Shown: in pieces, positions 18,801-26,772 of the stretch | How positions within the stretch are numbered: the first letter of the stretch is position 1 | Layout of the letters: every line of letters begins with the position of its first letter | Origin: Saprospiraceae bacterium | Lineage (GTDB): Bacteria; Bacteroidota; Bacteroidia; Chitinophagales; Saprospiraceae | NCBI GenBank assembly: GCA_022841505.1 | Contig: JALHRK010000003.1 | Coordinates: forward strand, 1 to 53,904 | Reading direction: 5' to 3' | DNA length: 53,904 bases | Position numbers and translations under genes: made by a program | Notes under the pieces: generated by a model | Database searches by the model: none | Told to the model about the DNA's origin: nothing | Seen by the model: only the letters and a program-made list of their open reading frames with translations

Positions 18801-19473
18801 TCACCGGAGCGTATGGCTCATTGGCGGCGACGGCTGGGCGTACGACATTGGAGCCGGAGGTCTCGACCACGCAATGGCGAGCGGCCGCAACATCAATATC
18901 TTAGTGCTGGATACGGAGGTGTATTCCAATACCGGCGGGCAAATGTCCAAAGCAACCCCGACTGCCGCTACCGCAAAATTTGCAGCAGCAGGAAAACGGG
19001 TCGGCAAAAAAGACCTGGCTTTACAGGTCATTTCTTACGGCAATGTTTACGTGGCACAAGTGGCGATGGGCGCTAACCCCCAGCAGACGCTTTTGGCCAT
19101 GCGCGAAGCGGAGGCATACGACGGCCCTTCCATCATTTTAGCGTACAGCCATTGCATCGCCCACGGCATAGACATGGAAAAAGGGATGAACCAGCAAGAC
19201 CTCGCTGTAGCGAGCGGGTATTGGCCGTTGATCCGCTACAACCCGATGTTGCGCAAAAAGAACCGCAACCCTTTTGTACTGGATTCGCCGAGACCCGTGA
19301 TTTCATTGAAGGACTACGCCTACAACGAATTGCGGTATAAAGTGCTGAACCTGATCAATCCGGACGAAGCTGAAAAATTGATGGCACTGGCGCAGGAAAT
19401 CGTTGACTTGCGTTGGAAAACTTATGAGGAAATGACAGTTTCTTCTGCGGATGCTTTTCAACCCATTTTTTAA
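15892..19473 (+). CDS. nifJ: Pyruvate:ferredoxin (flavodoxin) oxidoreductase
   Basis: A single-chain 2-oxoacid oxidoreductase of about 1193 residues, the usual length of NifJ-type PFOR. It converts pyruvate and CoA to acetyl-CoA and CO2, passing electrons to ferredoxin or flavodoxin. Visible features are YPITPSSTMAELADEW near the N-terminus (pyruvate/TPP domain), two ferredoxin-like clusters (CIQCGNCSFVCPHSV near 700 and CTGCNLCVEACP near 755), the proximal cluster ligands in GACAGCGETPYIKLL, and the TPP-binding region GDGWAYDIGAGGLDHA with LDTEVYSNTGGQMSKATP. An ATG at 15883 is also possible. It is the middle gene of a three-gene operon with an NAD(P)H:FAD iron-sulfur protein upstream and a DHOD-like protein 15 bp downstream. 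The enzyme is oxygen-sensitive in most family members. Confidence 0.95.
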   Translation: MSSQKTTATAVTLDGNEATAYIAYRVNEVCAIYPITPSSTMAELADEWSAKGIKNIWGSVPEIIEMQSEGGAAGTVHGALQTGALTTTFTASQGLMLMLPNMYKIAGELTSAVFQVAARSLAAQGLSIFGDHQDVMAARSTGFAMLAAASVQEAHDMALIAQAATLAARIPFIHFFDGFRTSHEVNKIFLIPDEIIRAMISDELVFAHRKRGLNPDNPFIRGTAQNPDVYFQGRETVNPFYARTPDIVLEVMKKFGGLTGRHYCPFDYSGDPEATRVLVIMGSGGETVAETVKYLQAGGEKVGVVQVRLFRPFSMDHFLAVLPTSVQAISVLDRTKEPGASGEPMYQDIVTTLVEAFNQGKISHLPKITGGRYGLSSKEFTPTMVKAIFDELKEKQPKNHFTIGITDDIGFTSLAVDPYFSLDESGWRQALFFGLGADGTVGANKNSIKIIGENTPLFAQGYFVYDSKKSGARTVSHLRFGPEPIRAPYLIAQADFIACHQFNFLEKVEMLPQARHGATFLLNSPYGRDQVWDQLPLSVQKAILSKQIRFYVIDATEVARETGMAGRINTIMQTCFFALSGVLPREEAIRHIKKAIEKTYYKKGKTVIEKNYQAVDQTLENLFEVTIPQAAHATTDFLPVVPDAAPLFVREVIGKMMAGHGDELPVSAMPVDGTYPSGTTKWEKRNISDLVACWEPDLCIQCGNCSFVCPHSVIRAKFYHEDLLREAPQGFASAPINARGFPETRYTLQVYLEDCTGCNLCVEACPVTSPANRSEKAINLRDKAPILEQGRESIRYFEQIPFNDRAKVNFSMVHGAQFLEPLFEFSGACAGCGETPYIKLLTQLFGDRLIVANATGCSSIYGGNLPTTPWTVNAAGKGPAWSNSLFEDNAEFGLGMRLTADKHLAMAHDLLRQLEPELGADFVRDLIEAPQKMESEIAAQRLRVSELKSQLATMDSSIARHLLSIADQLVHRSVWLIGGDGWAYDIGAGGLDHAMASGRNINILVLDTEVYSNTGGQMSKATPTAATAKFAAAGKRVGKKDLALQVISYGNVYVAQVAMGANPQQTLLAMREAEAYDGPSIILAYSHCIAHGIDMEKGMNQQDLAVASGYWPLIRYNPMLRKKNRNPFVLDSPRPVISLKDYAYNELRYKVLNLINPDEAEKLMALAQEIVDLRWKTYEEMTVSSADAFQPIF

Positions 19474-19488
19474 GCAAAAAAAAAGTTC

Positions 19489-20481
19489 ATGAACCTCGAC
19501 ACGACTTATATGGGACTGAAATTGCATTCGCCCATCGTTGTATCAGCCAGTACCTTGTCGGAAAAGACTGACAATATCCTGCAAATGGAAGACTCCGGCG
19601 CTGGAGCCGTTGTTTTGTTTTCGATGTTTGAAGAGCAAATCAGGAAAGAAAACGCCAAGTTTCAGGCGGTTATCCAGGCAACCAGCAATGTATTTGCAGA
19701 AGCAGCAGATTATTTCCCGGACCTCGAGGATTATCACGTCGGAACGGCCCGGTATTTAGAAACCATCCGGCTGGTCAAAGAACGGGTAAAGATACCCATC
19801 ATTGCCAGTCTGAACGGCATCACACCGGAGGGTTGGATAGATTATGCCCATCAGTTGGAGCAAGCAGGCGCCGATGGTTTGGAAATCAATATTTTTTACA
19901 TTCCTGCCGACCTTGAGTTGACTGGCCAGGCTGTGGAGCAACGCTATCTGGAGATCATCCGCATGGTCAGGCAAACCGTGCAGATCCCCATTGCGGTAAA
20001 GCTGAATCCTTATTTCAGTGCCATGGGGCATACGGCTTTGCGCATGCAGGAGGCAGGAGCCGATGCTTTGGTGTTGTTCAACCGTTTTTACCAGCCGGAT
20101 TTTGACATAAAGACGTTAAAAGTGCTGCACAACCTGCAATACAGCGATGCTTCAGAGATTCGCCTGCCGCTGTTGTGGATTGGCATCCTGTCAGGGAAGT
20201 TGCGTTTGTCCCTGGCTGCAACCACCGGCGTTCAAAGCGCGGAGGAAGTAATCAAATATTTACTGGCTGGGGCCGATGTGGCCATGACGGCTTCTGCTTT
20301 GTATAAAAACGGAATCCGGTATTTAGAAACCATGCACGACGATTTGCGAAACTGGATGTCGGGGAAAGGATTCCAGTCCATCAGCGCTTTTAAAGGAGCC
20401 ATGAACCAGTTTAATGTTTCTGACCCCGATGCGTATGAACGGGCGAATTATATTCGGATTTTGGAGGGGGTGAAGGGATAG
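19489..20481 (+). CDS. Dihydroorotate-dehydrogenase-like flavoprotein
   Basis: A 330-residue TIM-barrel protein of the DHOD/PreA family. It opens MNLDTTYMGLKLHSPIVVSASTLSE, has IASLNGITPEGWIDYAHQLEQ and GADGLEINIF in the middle, and VKLNPYF near strand 6. The FMN-phosphate region (TTGVQSAEEVIKYLLAGAD) comes near the end. Bacteria often carry this 'dihydroorotate dehydrogenase-like protein' beside PFOR and a glutamate-synthase-beta-like protein, where its substrate is not established. It follows nifJ by 15 bp, so it is probably co-transcribed. A role in pyrimidine synthesis is less likely than an electron-transfer or PreA-like role, given the partner genes. Confidence 0.85.
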   Translation: MNLDTTYMGLKLHSPIVVSASTLSEKTDNILQMEDSGAGAVVLFSMFEEQIRKENAKFQAVIQATSNVFAEAADYFPDLEDYHVGTARYLETIRLVKERVKIPIIASLNGITPEGWIDYAHQLEQAGADGLEINIFYIPADLELTGQAVEQRYLEIIRMVRQTVQIPIAVKLNPYFSAMGHTALRMQEAGADALVLFNRFYQPDFDIKTLKVLHNLQYSDASEIRLPLLWIGILSGKLRLSLAATTGVQSAEEVIKYLLAGADVAMTASALYKNGIRYLETMHDDLRNWMSGKGFQSISAFKGAMNQFNVSDPDAYERANYIRILEGVKG

Positions 20482-20522
20482 CCTATCATCCAAACCGTTA
20501 TTCATTTTCTCAGGAAGAACAA

Positions 20523-20981
20523 TTGGCAATAGACGATTTTCATAGCAAAAACCATTCATTATCTCATTTAATGATTAGAGCTATTTGTGAAGAATTTTTT
20601 CCATTAAGTGGCTCAGAATCAGGCATATCAAAAAGCTACCAAGAATACTTAAAGCCTATTACAGACTCCATGAAGGTTTGGTCGATCTTCATCGAATCCA
20701 GCATTTTCAATTTCTCAATTTTAGGCTTTGTTAAATTCAACATAACGATAGATGAATACGTTAATCTGTATAAGAACCTCTTAAATAAGGGAGTAGTTGA
20801 CAAGGAAGGCACCGTTTATTACACCAGCATTGAAGAAGCGAGAGCCTTACTGGTGAATGGCGAGTGTAATATGTCGGGGGCTTTTAGCAAAAAACGCCAT
20901 CTGATATCTCTGGATGACCTGCATCCAACAAGTTTGTACCGGATTTTTAAACTGATCGGGCAAATTGATCGGGTATCTTAA
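20523..20981 (+). CDS. Uncharacterised small soluble protein
   Basis: About 152 residues if started at the TTG at 20523, which has AGGAAG 7-8 nt upstream; the alternative is the ATG at 20571 (MIRAICEEFFPLSG). The protein is mixed alpha/beta, with FNFSILGFVKFNITIDEYVN and GTVYYTSIEEARALLVNGE, and contains no membrane segment or recognisable motif. It lies 41 bp after the DHOD-like gene on the same strand and could be a late member of that operon, or independent. No function is proposed. Composition is more A/T-rich than its neighbours. Confidence 0.5.
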   Translation: MAIDDFHSKNHSLSHLMIRAICEEFFPLSGSESGISKSYQEYLKPITDSMKVWSIFIESSIFNFSILGFVKFNITIDEYVNLYKNLLNKGVVDKEGTVYYTSIEEARALLVNGECNMSGAFSKKRHLISLDDLHPTSLYRIFKLIGQIDRVS

Positions 20982-21016
20982 AACAGGATAAAACAAAAGA
21001 AGAACATGGCAAACAT

Positions 21017-21646
21017 ATGAACATAAAAAGAGCCTGGGTATTGACTCCCGTGGTCGGAATCCTCCTATTTGTACTGCTTTACATCGCAGCTGCCTTGAAC
21101 TACCCGGGTGGGTCACAAATTGACCAACACTCCATTGGGTTTAGCTGGGTCAACAATTATTGGTGCAATTTGCTCAATGAACGCGCAATCAACGGGCACT
21201 ACAATGGCGGCAGGCCAATTGCGCTGACAGGTATGGTGGTCCTTTGTTCGTCCCTTTCCCTGTTTTGGTACCTTTTTCCAAGGTATATCCACTTTAGCAA
21301 ATTTTCCAGACTGGTCGTTCAGCTTTCGGGTACCCTTTCCATGATGATTGCAATTTTTTTATTTACCAATTTCCACGATGCGATCACGTATGTTGCCTCT
21401 TTTATTGGCCTGATTGCGGTGGCGGGCACCTTCATCGGATTGTACAAAATAAAATGGTTTGGGCTGTTTTGGTTTGGAATCTTTAACATGACCCTGGTCG
21501 TTCTGAACAACTACCTGTATTACACCAAAGGCATGCTCGTCTATTTACCTGTTGTCCAAAAAATCACCTTTGTCTCGTTTTTGCTTTGGATTTGCTGGAT
21601 CAATGTGGGTTTGTACCGCAAAACGAACCGGGAATTGATTTTATAA
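21017..21646 (+). CDS. Multi-pass membrane protein (DUF998-like)
   Basis: A 209-residue protein with about six hydrophobic spans, beginning VLTPVVGILLFVLLYIAAALNYPGG. A polar loop holds WVNNYWCNLLNE, followed by further spans (TGMVVLCSSLSLFWYLF, LSGTLSMMIAIFLFTNF, YVASFIGLIAVAGTFIGLY, LFWFGIFNMTLVVLNNYLYY and ITFVSFLLWICWINVGL). The overall plan and the WCNLL loop recall DUF998-type integral membrane proteins, but this is only a resemblance. It starts 36 bp after the preceding small gene and ends convergently with the EI24 gene, 4 bp away. Function unknown. Confidence 0.7.
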   Translation: MNIKRAWVLTPVVGILLFVLLYIAAALNYPGGSQIDQHSIGFSWVNNYWCNLLNERAINGHYNGGRPIALTGMVVLCSSLSLFWYLFPRYIHFSKFSRLVVQLSGTLSMMIAIFLFTNFHDAITYVASFIGLIAVAGTFIGLYKIKWFGLFWFGIFNMTLVVLNNYLYYTKGMLVYLPVVQKITFVSFLLWICWINVGLYRKTNRELIL

Positions 21647-21650
21647 GAGA

Positions 21651-22385
21651 CTATTCAACTAACTTCATTCGCTTCAGCACCTCCGGCGTAGCTGCAGCCG
21701 TCGCCAAAGGCAGGGCAAACAAAAAACCGATGCCCGTGAACAGCAGCAAAAGAAAGATGGTCCCGTTGCCAATGGCAAAACCCCGGTTGCGGCGCACAAA
21801 ATGGACGCTGTCGCGCACCTTGTAATAGCGCTCCAGGGTATAATCCATATTGCCGAAACCGGCGTAATACGCCTGCACCAAAAAGATCGCTACGGCCACA
21901 AAAGGGCTAAAAATCGGAATCAACCCCAGCAGCAGCAATAGAAAAGAATAGAACAATTCCTGGATAATGTTGCGCAGGGAAATGCGGATGCCGCGCACGA
22001 GGTCTTCCCAGGCTTTGGCAAGGCTGAAAGGCACAGAACGCCCGGTAGCCATGCGTTTTTCGATGTTTTCGGAAAGAAAACTCATAAACGGCGAAGCCAG
22101 CGCCAATACGATCTGTTTAAAAACAATCAGCCCCGCTGCGCCAATCAGCAGCGCCCCAAAAACATTGGCGATGCGCAACAGCGTTGCTTTACCCCAGTCG
22201 AAAGGCCAAAGCGAGCTGATCCAGCCGCCGACGTCGTCTGACCAGACCCAGGCCGCCTGAAAAATCAGAAAACCGAGGAGGGCGCTGATTAGGCCGGGGA
22301 TAAGCGTGAAACCCCAAAGCCGGTAGCGCGTCAGGATGCGGATGCCGTTGGCGTAAGCAGTAATGCCGTTGATAAAGCCTGTCAT
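21651..22385 (-). CDS. EI24/CysZ-like membrane protein
   Basis: A 244-residue membrane protein. The ATG at 22385 is chosen because the protein opens MTGFINGITAYANGIRILTR, a typical EI24-family start; the upstream open frame to 22625 would overlap the next gene and is not membrane-like. Hydrophobic spans include GFTLIPGLISALLGFLIF, RIANVFGALLIGAAGLIVF and FYSFLLLLLGLIPIFSPFVA. Family features seen are the P-F-x-S-F-x-S-E-x-I/V stretch (SPFMSFLSENIEKR) and MDYTLERYYKVRD. The family contains the sulfate transporter CysZ and eukaryotic EI24; no sulfur-assimilation genes are nearby, so a transport role is unproved. Confidence 0.8.
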   Translation of the reverse strand: MTGFINGITAYANGIRILTRYRLWGFTLIPGLISALLGFLIFQAAWVWSDDVGGWISSLWPFDWGKATLLRIANVFGALLIGAAGLIVFKQIVLALASPFMSFLSENIEKRMATGRSVPFSLAKAWEDLVRGIRISLRNIIQELFYSFLLLLLGLIPIFSPFVAVAIFLVQAYYAGFGNMDYTLERYYKVRDSVHFVRRNRGFAIGNGTIFLLLLFTGIGFLFALPLATAAATPEVLKRMKLVE

Positions 22386-22561
22386 AGTAAACCAGTTTGT
22401 CGAGCGAATATGCTGTTCTCCGGAGCCTAAAGTAGTGCTAATTCTGCGAGTGGGTTCTTTTTTTCGACTATCGTGCATTTCAACTTGCATACAATTCATG
22501 CACCTCAATTTGCGTTTATCTTCGTAATTTTCCCGACTGAAAGCACAACACCACGCCGTCC

Positions 22562-25500
22562 GTGAAAAATCTGATACCGCATTACATTCAGGATCAATTC
22601 TTAAGCGACCGTCAAACCGGCGCATTCCGCGCTTATACCATGTTCGTAGACCTGTCCGGGTTCACGCCGCTCATGGACGTACTTGCCCGGGAAGGGAGCC
22701 GGGGCGCCGAACAAATGTCAGTCATCCTGAATGATATTTTTGCGCCGCTGGTGCGTTTGGTCTACACCAAAGGTGGCTTTATCCCCTATTTTGCAGGCGA
22801 CGCTTTCATCGCAGTTTTCCCGGAAAGCGCTCCCGAGGTGAATGCCCGCGAGGCGCTTTTTGCGGCGTTGCAGGCACGTAACATGTTCAGTCAGCGCGCT
22901 TTCCGTTTTGGCGAATTTACCATCGGCATCAAAATTGGATTGGCTTATGGCGACGTGGAATGGGGCATTGTGGGCGACCAGCACAAGTCGTTCTATTTCC
23001 GGGGCAAGGGCATTGACCAATGTACCGCCTGCCAGATCCGCGCCCAAAATCAGGACATCGTTCTCGACGCTTTCTGGCGCGAACAAGCCGGTCCCTATGT
23101 GGTGCCTTTGGAAGAAATAGACGAATCGTATTACCGCGTGGTAGGCAATATCCCTTTTGAAGAAACCCCACTGCGCCTTTCCAACCTGCCGCTGTTAGAC
23201 GAATCGGTAGGGCTCCGGTTCCTGCCGGCGCCACTGCTGGAGCACAAGGGCGAAGGCGAGTTCCGCACCGTCATTGCGGTTTTCCTGTCCTTCACGGGCC
23301 TTAAAAGCCATGAAGCGCTCAACGAGTTTGCAACCATCATCCTCAACCAGGTCAATAATTTTTCCGGCTATTTCAAAGAAGTAGACTTCAGCGACAAAGG
23401 CGGGGTCATCGTCGTGTTTTTCGGCGCGCCGATTTCTTTTGAAAACAATACCGACCGGGCCATTGAATTCCTGCTGGCGATTTGGGAAGAACTGCGCTTC
23501 CTCAAACACGGCGCGGGGGTGGAATTCCGGGCAGGCGTCACCCTCGGCACGGCCTATACCGGCATTGTCGGTGGGGAAGAACGCTGCCAGTATGCCGCAG
23601 TCGGCAACCGCATCAACTTAGCGGCCCGCATCATGACGTATGCCGACTGGGGCGATGTGCTGGTGGATGGCGAAGTCCACAAAAACCGGCATTTCCGCTT
23701 CCAGCACAAAGGGGATATCAAATACAAAGGCATCAAAGGCAATATCCCGACGTTTAAGCTCATCGGACGCGACTACGACAACATGCCCGCCTATACCGGC
23801 ACCATGGTGGGTCGCCAGGCGGAGCTGGAACAGTTGTTTGCTTTTTCAAAACCCCTGCTCGAAAACCGGCCTGCGGGCGTTGCTTATGTGTATGGGGAAG
23901 CTGGCATTGGCAAAAGCCGGGTAGCTTACGAATTGCGCCTGCTGCTTGCCGAACACGGCCTTACAGAATGGCACCAATGCCAGTCAGATCAGATTTTGCG
24001 CAAGCCATTCAATCCCTTTGTCTATTTTTTAAAAAACTACTTCGATCAGTCGCCCGACCGGCCACTGGCCGCCAACCGGGAGTACTTCGAATCCCGGGGA
24101 CAGGCGCTGCTGACGAGCCTCTCCGAACTCGAAGGCGCGGAAGCTGCTTATGTTTCGCGCGAATTGCAGCGCACCCATTCGGTGCTGGCTGCCCTCATCG
24201 GCATCACCTACCCGGATTCGCTTTGGGAACAATTGGACGCCAAAGGCCGGTATCAGAATTCAATTTCGGCCATCATCAACCTGATCGCGGCGGAAGCACT
24301 GTTGCGGCCATTGGTACTGGAATTGGAAGACGGCCACTGGGTTGACGACAGCTCCCGCGAGTTGCTGCATGAACTGGTGCGTGTCATGAACCGCCACCGC
24401 CTGCTTTTGCTGATTACTTCGCGCTATCTCGACGATGGCGCCAAACCGGTGCTCTTAGCGGAAGACTTTGTAAAAAATCTTGGCGTAGCGCAGTTGGAAA
24501 TCAATCTCAATGTGCTGCAACCTGAATCGGTGCGCGCTTTTGCGGAAGCCCGGCTGGGAGGCCCCATCAGTGAGCCTTTTTTCGACCTGCTGCTGCGCGC
24601 CACCAACAGCAACCCGTTCTATCTGGAGCAGGTGCTGGAATACTTCACCGAAAGCCAGGTGCTGGAATATGTAAAGGGCTTTTGGACCATTAAAGACAAA
24701 AACATCAAGCTTTCCGATTCCATCAATTCCATCCTGACGGCGCGCATTGACCGCCTTTCGGCTTTGGTGCGCGAAACGGTAAAAGCTGCTGCCGTAATTG
24801 GCCGGGAATTTGAATTGCCGGTGCTGACGGAAGTGATGAAAGTTCAGGAAGAATTTGTGCTGCGCAACGGCAACTCCCATGTCTTGCTGAAGGAGCAGGT
24901 GAAAACCGCCGAAGAAAGCCAGATCTGGCAGGCCATGAACGAGTTACGCTATATTTTCAGGCACTCGCTGCTGCGGGAAGCCGCTTACAGCATGCAATTG
25001 CGGGTGCGCCTGCAACAACTGCACCAACTCATCGCCGAGGCCATCGAACGCCTGTATTCCGACAACATTGACGAGCGCTACGTGGACCTGGCATTCCATT
25101 ACGAGCAGGCCGGGGTTTTCGACAAGACCTGCCTCTATTTGCGCAAAGCAGCCGATTACTCCAAACGCAACTACCAAAACCAGCAAGCGCTGGAGTATTA
25201 TGAGAAACTGCTCAAAAAACTGGGCCGCCAAAGCGATGTCGTGGATCAAATCCGCACCTACATCAAAAAAGGCAAGGTCCTGGAACTCATCGGGCAATGG
25301 GAAGAGTGCGAACAGACCTACGAAAAAGCGCTTGGCTTAGCCAAAAAATCGCGCGATGTGGTCTTGTTGGGGCAAGCCAACAACAACCTCGGGCAATTGC
25401 TCATGCTGCGCGGCGATTACACCAAGGCGATGAACTACCTGCAGATTTCCGCAGGCCTGTTTGAATCCATCGAAGACGAACTGGGCCTGGCGCGGGTACA

Positions 25501-26602
25501 TGGCAACCTGGGCAACCTCTATTTCCGGCAAGGTAAATACGACGAGGCCATGACCTATTTCGAGCGCAGCATCGAACTGGGTTATACCCGCACGGGTACC
25601 GCCGGCAGCGCGCAGATTGTCGCCAACCTGGGGCTGACCTACATGAACCAGGGCAAATACGACGAAGGCATCAAGTGTCAGGAAGTGCAACTGGACATTT
25701 GCCGCCGCCAGAATGACAAGCAGGGCATGGCTACGCTATATACCAATATGGGCATCGTTTATTTTGAACGCGGCGATTACGACAATGCGCTCAATTGCTA
25801 CGAACAAGGCCTTGCGCTAAGTGAAGAATTGGGCAATAAGCAACTGACCTCTATCGCCATCGGTTGCATCGGAAGCGTTTATGAACGCAAGGGCAATTAC
25901 GAAAAAGCAATGGAACTCTTCCGGCAAGACCTGGCGCTTTGCGAAGAACTCGGCGACAAACAAGGCATTGCCATTGCCCTGGGTCTGATTGGGGAGTTGT
26001 ACAGTGTAAAAGGCGATTTTTATTTAGCCATAGATTACCTGCAGAAAAACCTGATGCTCTGCGAAGAATTGAATTATCAGAAAGGCATTGCCAAAGCGGT
26101 GAATACGCTGGGGGATGTCTTTTATTACACCCGGGAGTTTCAGCGCTCGCTGCAACACTACAACCGGGCCATAGACATCACGCGCAAAATCAACAACCGC
26201 CTGGTTTTGGGCTCCAGCCTGGTGGAAAAAGGCATGGTACTGCTGGAAATGGGCGATTTGCCCCAATTGGACGAAACGTTGAAAGATGCGATGGCCATCG
26301 CTCACGGCCTCGGCAATCCCGACCTGCTTTTTGAAGCCGAACTGCTCAATGCCCGAACGCACTCCCTGCACGGCAGAAAAGAGGAGGCCCGCAAATTGCT
26401 TTTTCAAATGCTCGACCTCTACACCGATCCCGACAAATTAGCCGCCATTTATTACGTCCTTTTCCGGCTGGAACCAGAAAATTCCAGCTATAAGGAAGAA
26501 GCCGTCGCGCGTTACGAAGGGTTGTATAAAAGCACGCCGAAGTACGTTTTTAGTCGGCGATTGGGGATTATGCGGGATTGGAAAAAACCACAGGGGTCGT
26601 AG
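22562..26602 (+). CDS. Soluble-adenylyl-cyclase-like protein: two class III cyclase domains, AAA ATPase and TPRs
   Basis: A 1346-residue cytoplasmic protein with a GTG start. Cyclase domain 1 (about 20-200) has FVDLSGFTPLMD with Asp30 and PYFAGDAFIAVFP with Asp80, the two expected metal ligands. Its Asn/Arg region reads GIDQCTACQIRAQ. Cyclase domain 2 (about 235-405) has VFLSFTGL and DFSDKGGVIVVFFG in place of the metal Asp motifs, but keeps AAVGNRINLAARI with Asn352 and Arg356. The halves therefore look complementary. A P-loop ATPase follows (MVGRQAELEQLF, then Walker A GEAGIGKS at 445-452) with LELEDGHWVDDSS as Walker B region. At least eight TPR-type motifs run from about 860 to the end. 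The architecture matches mammalian soluble adenylyl cyclase and many bacterial relatives. The stop codon lies within a REP-like palindrome. Confidence 0.9.
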   Translation: MKNLIPHYIQDQFLSDRQTGAFRAYTMFVDLSGFTPLMDVLAREGSRGAEQMSVILNDIFAPLVRLVYTKGGFIPYFAGDAFIAVFPESAPEVNAREALFAALQARNMFSQRAFRFGEFTIGIKIGLAYGDVEWGIVGDQHKSFYFRGKGIDQCTACQIRAQNQDIVLDAFWREQAGPYVVPLEEIDESYYRVVGNIPFEETPLRLSNLPLLDESVGLRFLPAPLLEHKGEGEFRTVIAVFLSFTGLKSHEALNEFATIILNQVNNFSGYFKEVDFSDKGGVIVVFFGAPISFENNTDRAIEFLLAIWEELRFLKHGAGVEFRAGVTLGTAYTGIVGGEERCQYAAVGNRINLAARIMTYADWGDVLVDGEVHKNRHFRFQHKGDIKYKGIKGNIPTFKLIGRDYDNMPAYTGTMVGRQAELEQLFAFSKPLLENRPAGVAYVYGEAGIGKSRVAYELRLLLAEHGLTEWHQCQSDQILRKPFNPFVYFLKNYFDQSPDRPLAANREYFESRGQALLTSLSELEGAEAAYVSRELQRTHSVLAALIGITYPDSLWEQLDAKGRYQNSISAIINLIAAEALLRPLVLELEDGHWVDDSSRELLHELVRVMNRHRLLLLITSRYLDDGAKPVLLAEDFVKNLGVAQLEINLNVLQPESVRAFAEARLGGPISEPFFDLLLRATNSNPFYLEQVLEYFTESQVLEYVKGFWTIKDKNIKLSDSINSILTARIDRLSALVRETVKAAAVIGREFELPVLTEVMKVQEEFVLRNGNSHVLLKEQVKTAEESQIWQAMNELRYIFRHSLLREAAYSMQLRVRLQQLHQLIAEAIERLYSDNIDERYVDLAFHYEQAGVFDKTCLYLRKAADYSKRNYQNQQALEYYEKLLKKLGRQSDVVDQIRTYIKKGKVLELIGQWEECEQTYEKALGLAKKSRDVVLLGQANNNLGQLLMLRGDYTKAMNYLQISAGLFESIEDELGLARVHGNLGNLYFRQGKYDEAMTYFERSIELGYTRTGTAGSAQIVANLGLTYMNQGKYDEGIKCQEVQLDICRRQNDKQGMATLYTNMGIVYFERGDYDNALNCYEQGLALSEELGNKQLTSIAIGCIGSVYERKGNYEKAMELFRQDLALCEELGDKQGIAIALGLIGELYSVKGDFYLAIDYLQKNLMLCEELNYQKGIAKAVNTLGDVFYYTREFQRSLQHYNRAIDITRKINNRLVLGSSLVEKGMVLLEMGDLPQLDETLKDAMAIAHGLGNPDLLFEAELLNARTHSLHGRKEEARKLLFQMLDLYTDPDKLAAIYYVLFRLEPENSSYKEEAVARYEGLYKSTPKYVFSRRLGIMRDWKKPQGS

Positions 26603-26626
26603 GGGTTGAAAATTTTCAACCCTTAC
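26599..26626. repeat. REP-like 28-nt palindrome overlapping the cyclase stop codon
   Basis: The left half GTAGGGGTTGAAAA and right half TTTTCAACCCTTAC pair over 14 bp with one G:T-type mismatch. It has the same outer GTAGGGG and central AAAATTTT as the perfect palindrome at 27067-27094 inside the nearby transposase gene. The TAG stop of the cyclase-ATPase gene (26600-26602) is formed by the palindrome's own first bases. It can also fold as an RNA hairpin at the 3' end of that mRNA. Confidence 0.7.
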
Positions 26627-26644
26627 CCTTACCCGGGCGACATC

Positions 26645-26714
26645 CCCGGATACCCAGACGTATTCGGACATACCCGGACATTGTCAGACATTACCAGCCA
26701 TTATAAGACATGCC
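26645..26714. repeat. Degenerate 10-bp tandem repeat
   Basis: Seven imperfect decamers with a CGGACATTnn-like consensus run head to tail. Units after the first begin at 26655 (CAGACGTATT), 26665 (CGGACATACC), 26675 (CGGACATTGT), 26685 (CAGACATTAC), 26695 (CAGCCATTAT) and 26705 (AAGACATGCC). The array sits between the REP-like palindrome and the transposase start, in the transposase's upstream region. Confidence 0.6.
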
Positions 26715-26772
26715 ATAGGATTCAGATCCAGAATCCCCGATATTGCAGGGTAAATTTTACCCATACAATATC

